From: Pyrenochaeta sp. MPI-SDFR-AT-0127
Taxonomy: Eukaryota; Ascomycota; Dothideomycetes; Pleosporales; Cucurbitariaceae
Length of the DNA: 64,000 nucleotides
Direction: 5' to 3'
NCBI GenBank assembly: GCA_020747015.1
Contig: JAGTJM010000007.1
Span: 434,001 to 498,000 of the forward strand
Under the pieces are notes generated by a model. It was given only the letters and a program-made list of their open reading frames with translations, searched no databases and was not told the DNA's origin. Shown in pieces: positions 57,518 through 64,000 of the stretch. Made by a program: the position numbers and the translations under genes. Position 1 is the stretch's first letter, and each line of letters starts with the position of its first letter.

Positions 57518-58504
57518 CTAGATACTATAAGTCTTGATTGAATCATCACAATGTCCTTGGAAATTCTCTTCTACCAGTGCATTGAACCGCTGCCCGAGTT
57601 TCGGGCTCTCTTTGTTCACCCATATGACAGTGCCTTGCCTGTCCTTTACTTCTTTGCAAAGAAGGTAGGCAAACTTCTTGATACTGGAGACTTGCAGTCT
57701 CGTTCCAACGATTACCACAGCGTCAATTTCGTCGCTTTGGATATCATTGTGGAAAGCTTCCGTAATCTCTGTGTCATCTGGGCTATCTTCTCCATAAAGT
57801 AAAACCTTTGGTCGGTATACGCCCGCGCGGAAGGTACTTCGCTTGCCCTTTTGAATTCTTTCTTGAACCATCTCAAAGCATGATTCGCATTCGGTTCCTA
57901 CAGCATGGTTATAATCTTCAGGCGTGACCTGTATCGTGTCGTGGCATCGGGTACAGATTATTGTGTCGACGCGGCCATGAAGCCTGACTGTCTGTTGAGC
58001 TAGTGATGAAAGCTTAGACTCCAGGCAATCAATATTCTGTGTATAATGTCGGTGTAGGCGGCTATCTGTAGCCAACTTATTCATGAATATATGAAAAAAC
58101 GTTGGCTTGAGCTGCGAGCTTCGTTGGTACATTGCACCTATATGATCGTAAAACCTTCTGTGCGCATTCATTCGACGACAATACTGAAAATTCGAAAACT
58201 CGGCGGCTAGAAAGCTTCGTCCGGGAACTGCACCGGTAGACTGACACTATTCATCTGTCAATACCAGCTTGAGCATATTCAAGGAGCACTTACCCCCAGC
58301 GCTTGTGGAGATACCAGCTCCAGTGATCAAAACGATCTTGCTCCGAGCTGTGAGAACTTTTGGCAACGATCGAAATCCATCATCTCTCCGTTGTTTGTAT
58401 ACGCGATTCTTTTTGCTTTTTATCGATTGAAGAGCCAAGCATGAAGCTTTCGAGGTTGAGGTTTGCAGGCTATCTGTATCATGACGAAGGTCGTGGTTGG
58501 CCAT
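57518..58504 (-). CDS. Sirtuin (Sir2 family, Hst3/4-like) with altered NAD-site motif
   Basis: Two exons, 58504-58294 and 58227-57518, with a 66-bp intron (GTAAGT...GTGCAG), give 306 residues in frame. Motifs: KIVLITGAGISTSAG (NAD binding), TFFHIFMNKLATDSRLHRHY then TQNIDCLE, LHGRVDTIICTRCH (catalytic His), a Cys pair in TECESCF completing the zinc site, RPKVLLYGEDSPDD, VIVGTRLQV and IWVNKE. The layout, including the FFH and short zinc loop, is closer to Hst3/Hst4-type deacetylases than to Sir2/Hst2. Right after GAGIS..AG, where sirtuins carry (I/V)PDFRS, this protein reads VPGRSF. The Asp-Phe that contacts NAD is therefore missing, exactly at the exon junction. Either the splice model misses a few bases or the enzyme is altered. 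The start is the first in-frame ATG; a nearer start would remove a disordered N-terminus only. Confidence 0.75.
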
Positions 58505-60058
58505 CACGTGGTGATTCTGGGATGAGACGAAAGAAACAGAGGAAGGCAAGCGTCAGAATTTTATAGACACCAAGGCTGACCTGCTATGCGCAACAGGCAG
58601 GCAGGCTGTGGCAAGGCAGTGCATGAATATGATACACAGATGAGCCTTCAATCGGCTGCTTGGTTTATCGGCCTTGTAGGCATCAGTGGGGAAGAAATCA
58701 TGGCATTCCAGTGAGTATCAGGGGTGGGAGAGTCATTGGCTCTCACCTCCTCACAGAAGATGCTATGGGACCTTGAGCTTGGAAGTGTTTGCGACTGGAT
58801 TCAAGCACTCTAATGGATTGGATAAAAGGCTCTGGATCGACGAAGCCAATGTGAGGGTGTCCGCAGGGGGCAGATCTCTCATCCTTCTGAATTTCAAAGC
58901 TGTGTTGCAGTGACCGTGCCACCGAAGCATGTGGCAAGTCTCGCTTCTAATGTTCCCTCTTTGATCAACGCATCTGTAATGTTTGACAGTGCATACTCAA
59001 ACATCAAGAAGAAATTTCTGGATTACAATATTGTATATAACAAAATGCACTAGGATTCACGATCCTAGCAGATGCTTATGCCCGTGCTTAATTGACTTGA
59101 AACTGTGTGAAATTAAGAACAACATTAGAGCCTTGTCGGGAAAGAGCTCTTTGATGGTTTGGGTGTGCAGCAAGGGAATGCTCCACTCCGCCATGGGCTG
59201 GGTCGCTGACTGCCCCCTGAATTCCTCAGAGATCGGTCCGATAATTATTTATTCCTTCTGATTAAGGCATGCGTTACTGATATTAACCACGCCCACAAAC
59301 AAGATCTGTAGCTTTAACTTCGTTGACAGCTTCGAAAACGATAAGACAAGCTCGTCGGCAATACCGGGAAAATAAAACTTTCAATTTCTGTAACATGTAG
59401 ATACTCTGTTTAAAACAAGACCTCCAAGGCTTACAAGCATTCTGACTGGCGGGATGGTACATGTTGGATAATAATTAAGCCAAGCTGGAAGCCCACTCGC
59501 GGCCCTAAGACCTATACGTTAACACCAACATGCCTGCGTATTGCAAGCTCCCTCTAGAGCTTTGGGGCGAGGTTACTTCTCATCTCCCCAATCTGCCAGC
59601 CTAGGCTAAAGCCTTTACATTCAAGACCACGGCGTACGACACATAGAGACAGCGCTGAAGTTTGCGATGAAGGCGATGAAGACGATGATTTCGATTTCGA
59701 CTTCCACCTTCAGGACGAAGCTAGGGGTAGTGTGCGTATACTTAGCCAATCGCCCGACGCAACACAACACAGCAATGCAGATCAGGGTCAGATTCAAGTA
59801 ACCTCCACAGGAAACAGCATCGAAAGTAAGAAATTAGCACTAGTCTGCTAGCTTTCTAGTACTAACGCACACAGATACACAGGGAAATAAAGAAATAGAT
59901 GGTTCGCTCCCATTGTATTTGTCTAACATTGTGTGTAGGAGATGTAATCATCATTATTGAGGGCGATCAACCCGAACACAAAATGTACACAAGCGACGGA
60001 GACAGGCATTCGCTACGGCAGAGCGATAAAGTTGAGCAGATGAACAGTCAGCTTCAGC
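58505..60058. other. Intergenic
   Basis: No confident gene. Acidic, Asp-rich coding-like sequence around 59640-59830 on the plus strand (DEGDEDDDFDFDFHLQ) may be an upstream exon of the chromodomain pseudogene, but no open model was found. Confidence 0.35.
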
Positions 60059-61240
60059 ATGCAGGTATTCTCGTTGAGGATTGTTTCAAACGAAGACTAC
60101 GTCTCTGCGAGCATGGAGGACTTTATGGATTCTAGCTCGGGGGAAGAAGCGGAAGTCATAGCTGGTTTGCTCCCGCAAAGCAAACCCGTACCCGGTTCAT
60201 CTCGATCATTCGCGAACAATTCACCAGTCAAAATGAGGTTGGATGGCAAACCGAAAAACCATGTACGACCGGCCAGAGAATCGTTGTTGGATGCTGAATT
60301 CAACGCCACCTTTGGAAGCGATAGTCTGCTTTCGACGAGTGAGGGAGACACGTCGTCTGATCCTCTTACTGGCCAGTCAACGCATAAGGCCAGCGCTGCG
60401 CTGCCCCGAGAGCTTTGACAAGTTCGGCCATAGTTCTAGTAGAAAGAAAGGCGAAAACGCAAGGTAAGCATTCATGAGTCTAAGCACACCATTCCTTCTA
60501 ACAGAATCAAAGGCAAATTGTCAACACGCGAAGCTACAGCCAACGCGAAGACAGCGACGACCACAGCGGTACCGACGATAATAACAACGGAACTCGCACA
60601 ATGCGTAGTGCATCTGTCACACCTAAGCGCAAACGCTCTCCGCAAACCGAGAGGCACAGTCGAACGTCGAATAAGACGTCGAAGCATCGCTCAGGGGACG
60701 CCGCGCACTCAGCGAGGCAACGAAAGCCACCGCTTCCCCGCGGCAGGTCGTTTTTAAACCATCCTTCGGCCCTACAATCTATTCCAGCAGCGCAATACAG
60801 TGGTTGCGATACCAAGATTCAGTATAGTGATCATAGCAACAATGACTGCAGCGAAGGAAGCGGTGATTTTGGAAGCAAAAAACGACCACTGTCAACCGCA
60901 TGGACCGATCGCCCGCGCAGACATACGCAGACGCGCAATCGCAGCAGTCCGGACGAGGACGACGAATACGAGGTAGAGGGGATCCTTGAGGCTCGTATCA
61001 ATTGCAAAAGGCTATGGTACCGTGCAAAATAGCTTAGATATGAGGACGATTTAGAGTGGTATGATGCGGCCAAATTCAAGAATAACCCACACAGGCTCCG
61101 TGAATTTCACGCGGACAATTCTAACCAACCAGGGTCTCCAAAAAGGCTGCGAAAGTGGGCGCAGTGTTGGGAGGAGGATAGTAACCCGGAAAACCACTCT
61201 AATGATAATAAGCCTAAGAGACCATGCACGAGGGGCATAG
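60059..61240 (+). pseudogene. Chromodomain protein remnant
   Basis: A probable upstream exon (60059-60470, SMEDFMDSSSGEEAEVIAGL) ends in a GTAAGC donor, with a CAG acceptor near 60508. The next exon, from about 60510 to 61032, is Ser/Arg-rich and ends in the chromodomain start DEYEVEGILEARINCKRLWY. An in-frame TAG (TGG to TAG) follows. After it the same frame continues with LRYEDDLEWYDAAKFKNNPH and RLREFHADNSNQPGSPKRLR, the rest of the chromodomain. The aromatic-cage positions (Y in EYEVE, W in LWY, and the expected W replaced by the stop) can be identified. Frame changes occur upstream. Similar basic, low-complexity chromodomain proteins occur in fungal repeats. Confidence 0.65.
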
Positions 61241-61560
61241 TATCGTAAGGACACACCTGGGGTTGTTCTACTTCCCGACCTTGTGTTTTGCGGACCTTCG
61301 CAACATGAGGTTTATGTTGAAGGAAGCATGAGACGTTCTCTCTCTGAACTCTTATCTTCCTCAGATTGTGGGTTTTGTTTAGATGCTTCCGAAGTTCACC
61401 CCATTTAACCGTAAGCCAGGTACAATGTGGGCAGCTATACCCGCGGACAGGAGCAGCTAGTAATGGCAGCACCCGGCTGTCATTTGGGAGTGGGACGTTG
61501 TCCGAGTCTTCCTGCGCTACAGAGAGGTTTTCATACTGCGAATTATAGCTGAGAATAGCC
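61230..61560 (-). pseudogene. C2H2 (DUF3505-like) remnant facing the chromodomain remnant
   Basis: Minus-strand frame with GYSCPHCTWLTVKWGELRKH followed by LNKTHNL, a C2H2 finger. VSCFLQHKPHVAKV comes next, recalling the W..V.CQ.(L/F)F pattern of fungal proteins with paired C2H2 fingers that are common in accessory regions. The frame runs past 61230 only by overlapping the chromodomain sequence on the other strand, so the true border is near there. No start codon or complete domain set. Confidence 0.5.
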
Positions 61561-62338
61561 TGCTGCTAATGCTGTGATGTCGTCGGAGGTGATTAAATAG
61601 CACCTTTCGGGGGATTTTGCTCGTGCAGAGAGTGCAAATTTGGTAGCCATATGACGGTAGGTAGGAAATAAAGTTTGACATATCTCTTGCTTCTACCTAG
61701 ACAGCGGGTGAGCAGAACAGCGTAAAGCAGGGCTTTGAGATAAGAAACCTAGCAGCAAGCAGTTGGCGAACCTGGTGATGTTGGCTAGCCGCTAAGCCAC
61801 CTACATAACTATCTTAGCGAGAGGAGAAGGGGGTTGAAAGGCTGGACTGCAACGTGCAGCACCTAGAATCCGCAGGATCTCCAGTGTAGATTTTCCACGT
61901 ACAAGGCATGAATTAAAGACAGCGTTATGCCGCGCAGATGCAGGAGGTCAAGTCAAGAGATAGAAGGTTCAGCACGGCAGCAGAGGTTACGGAGTCAAAG
62001 ATGGACCCAAAGGGGCAAGTACAGGGGCAGTAGCGGAGTCGGATCCGGGACTAGTACGGAAGAGGGCAAGAAAAATCAAGGTTGGCATGTCGGTACGCTG
62101 CCATGTAGGTGCCACAGGAAGGAATTAGGGTATATTCCTTGTGGCATACGCCTGCAGAGGTCTTAGTTACCTAGCTTTGTTGCACGACATGTTGATGACG
62201 TGGCAACCTACTAAACACTTCTGCTGCCTAATTTGCGGTTGCAACGCAATACCTATAAGTAAAGCATCGTTCGGTAATAATTAACACAAGCTCATTACGA
62301 CTTTCTTCCAATCTCGCCAAGACTGAAATCGACTTGCA
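61561..62338. other. Intergenic
   Basis: No recognisable gene. A plus frame at 61927-62166 is Arg/Gly/Ser-rich without a domain. Confidence 0.35.
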
Positions 62339-62830
62339 ATGACTTCAACACAAGCAGGCAGATTATGCGCATTCGAGTGGGATGCCCAAGGTGATGGGAA
62401 TCATCTCGATTCTCCATGGAACAAGACAGAGCTATCAGCTATTATGGGGAGTGATGCATGGATCCAAGCTGTATATCGATATTCCTTCGGCCAAATGGAT
62501 AAAATCCGCTGGACGATTCATGTAAAATCTTCCTCAAGCAAATCCGGGGAAGTTTGGCAGGAAATGGAACGGAAGCTAAAGTCGCAAGTACCTGGTGATA
62601 TAAACATTTTCACTCCAGATGAAGAACAGATTTTCTACGAGATAACGAAGCGAGACCAAGATCGCGTGGTCATACGCTCTACGCATTGGTTCAGACTGAG
62701 AGTTCTGCAGACGATGCCAGTGCCTAGCAAAATTCAACAGCGACTTGAAGATAAGTACAAATTGCACAATGGCTGCAGCGCTCGAATGGAACATTGTACG
62801 AGACAACCTCCTTTGTACAACTCCGAGTGA
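62339..62830 (+). CDS. Hypothetical protein, 163 residues
   Basis: Intact intronless frame starting MTSTQAGRLCAFEWDAQGDG, followed by AIMGSDAWIQAVYRYSFGQM, WTIHVKSSSSKSGEVWQEME, EEQIFYEITKRDQDRVVIRS and VPSKIQQRLEDKYK. Composition is that of a soluble globular protein. No signal peptide, membrane helix or known motif. The balanced codon content and isolated position make it a plausible gene, but nothing supports a function. Confidence 0.5.
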   Translation: MTSTQAGRLCAFEWDAQGDGNHLDSPWNKTELSAIMGSDAWIQAVYRYSFGQMDKIRWTIHVKSSSSKSGEVWQEMERKLKSQVPGDINIFTPDEEQIFYEITKRDQDRVVIRSTHWFRLRVLQTMPVPSKIQQRLEDKYKLHNGCSARMEHCTRQPPLYNSE

Positions 62831-63957
62831 GAGGCATGCTAACATTGGATAGACAAGTCATGATGCTCGTTTTTGGATCGCGCTTCAGCGGGCTGGAATA
62901 TTGTTCCTGAGATTTGCATGTGTGCCTATACATTGATTAGGACTAGGTTGAATGAATTTGTAACATTGTATTTGCTTCGGTATTTGCCTTGTGTTCATAG
63001 TTTAGTTATCACGTGCCTTCTGAAAGAGGTTAGTGGCCAGGGCAAGCGCCGAGACGGGACAACCCTGACAGAGGATCTAGTAGCTGGTATGTCGAAAACA
63101 CGTGACAACAAAATCGTGATAGTTCGTCTATATACCTATCAATCGCGCGTTTCTTCGCAGAAAAAGAATATACACACCGGATTTACGATGCAAATGTCCA
63201 CTACGATATTTTCAGTGACCCCGTTGATGACGTCGCCGTCGACCCATGTCCCGCCCAGACCATGCATACCCTCCCCCCCCCCACAAACCCCGACTGGTCG
63301 TTGGATGACGGTATAACAGGTCTAGAAGCGCTCACAGGACATGAATTGAGGCCTCAGCAACGTGAGGCTTTATATTCTCACAAAATAGCGTAGCTTCAAC
63401 TACCTAACTTAATGATCGGGGGATTTGGTTGGGAGCTCTATTGCGCGGTGGACGAAAAATATAACTTCCAGCACGATTTAGGTAGCTTAAAAAGTTTCTC
63501 AATCAATTCAGTGGACACTATTTATGTTGCTACTGATTTTGAGGCACATTAGCAACATCGTTGATCTATTTAGAAATCTTCGCACGCGAGTTTGAGGGGT
63601 TGAGCGTTCTTTGCCAGGGGCAGGTGATGGTTGCTTCGCCGCCGTGGTGCTCACCGAAGGGGTGGCAGTGGAAGTTGGCCGCGTTGATTTCACATGCTTC
63701 ATCCTGTGCAGTGGGCCATGAAAGATGCCCTGCGATTGTTGAATCCATGTGCTCATCCGGCTTCGAGTTACCCCACTCCACATTGCGGCCGCGCTGTTAC
63801 ACCGGGCGGCCTGTGATCGGTCAAAGCGCAGCAATCCAACAAGGGAGCTCAGAGCTGAAACCAGAGCTGAAGCCTTCCCAACATCTACATACAAATTCAC
63901 CGTCCAGCGCCAATTTCCTTCGATAACCTATCGTCAAAATTTCGAAATCAACGCAAG
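62831..63957. other. Intergenic
   Basis: Only weak frames. A minus frame at 63566-63781 (GHLSWPTAQDEACEINAANF) is not recognised. Should hold the promoter of the gene starting at 63958. Confidence 0.35.
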
Positions 63958-64000
63958 ATGGCCTGCCCGGACTGCTTCCGAGGCGGCAAAGCCGTCGGCG
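63958..64000 (+). CDS. Dienelactone hydrolase-like protein, 5' end only
   Basis: The window ends 43 bases into a frame reading MACPDCFRGGKAVG. Fungal dienelactone hydrolase-family proteins characteristically start M(A/S)CPDCF.G. Only these residues are visible, so the call rests on the N-terminal signature. Confidence 0.5.
   Translation, partial: MACPDCFRGGKAVG

Noticed and set aside
1..64000. Part of a Starship giant element
   Set aside because: No DUF3435 tyrosine-recombinase captain or other hallmark cargo was recognised. Accessory character alone is not enough.

Overview
The window looks like a repeat-rich accessory region of a filamentous ascomycete, most likely a Dothideomycete of the Pleosporales type. 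Reasons: spliceosomal introns of about 50-68 bp with GTAAGT-like donors; fungus-typical families (HET, MARVEL, HSP30-type HSP20, AA11-like LPMO, highly reducing PKS, Hst3/4-like sirtuin, dienelactone hydrolase start); and transposons whose stop codons are almost all CAG/CAA to TAG/TAA or TGG to TAG, the pattern left by repeat-induced point mutation (RIP). The species cannot be fixed from the sequence alone.

Layout. 0.4-1.1 kb: intact MARVEL gene. 2.8-3.6 kb: N-terminal part of an uncharacterised fungal protein. 5.6-13.7 kb, minus strand: an LPMO lacking its signal peptide, a 2.5-kb hAT element, and a decayed PKS cut off inside its methyltransferase domain. The hAT element has perfect ends but no target-site duplication, so it sits on a rearrangement junction. 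15.0-17.4 kb: a 575-bp fold-back element, then a complete Fot1/pogo element with TA duplications. 18.06-19.81 kb: a 70-bp minisatellite in which every unit carries an AG-NNN-GT junction. 19.9-21.8 kb: intact HET gene. 22.6-23.2 kb: intact small heat-shock gene with heat-shock-type promoter sites. 24.4-30.4 kb: mobile DNA, namely an unknown gene split by a second hAT element with an 8-bp duplication, and a Helitron-type N-terminal fragment.

32.2-32.6 kb holds the most interesting gene: an intact four-exon gene for an 88-residue secreted precursor. It has a signal peptide and three near-identical repeats separated by KVKR (Kex2-type) sites, with one short intron at the same codon of every repeat. 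This is the architecture of Kex2-processed repeat peptides and of fungal ribosomal peptide (RiPP) precursors. No UstYa-type (DUF3328) enzyme was recognised in the window.

33.7-36.4 kb: intact large membrane glycoprotein. 36.6-37.85 kb: amidohydrolase-like gene lacking its N-terminal half. 38.1-39.0 kb: intact secreted cupin. 39.3-42.3 kb: topoisomerase III pseudogene cut by pogo-type transposase fragments. 43.2-44.2 kb: probable membrane protein. 45.4-50.6 kb: minus-strand Tad/I-like LINE with RIP-type stops. 52-53.6 kb: a PKS enoyl-reductase fragment and a MULE remnant. 54.5-56.4 kb: two small unknown genes. 57.5-58.5 kb: sirtuin with an altered NAD-site motif. 60-61.6 kb: chromodomain and C2H2 remnants facing each other. 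62.3-62.8 kb: intact unknown ORF. 63.96 kb to the end: start of a dienelactone hydrolase-like gene.

The intact host genes do not form one pathway. They are isolated among transposons and broken paralogue-like fragments, as in fast-evolving compartments of plant-associated fungi. Exon borders were read by eye from splice consensus and frame. Family names come from recognising motifs, not from searches.
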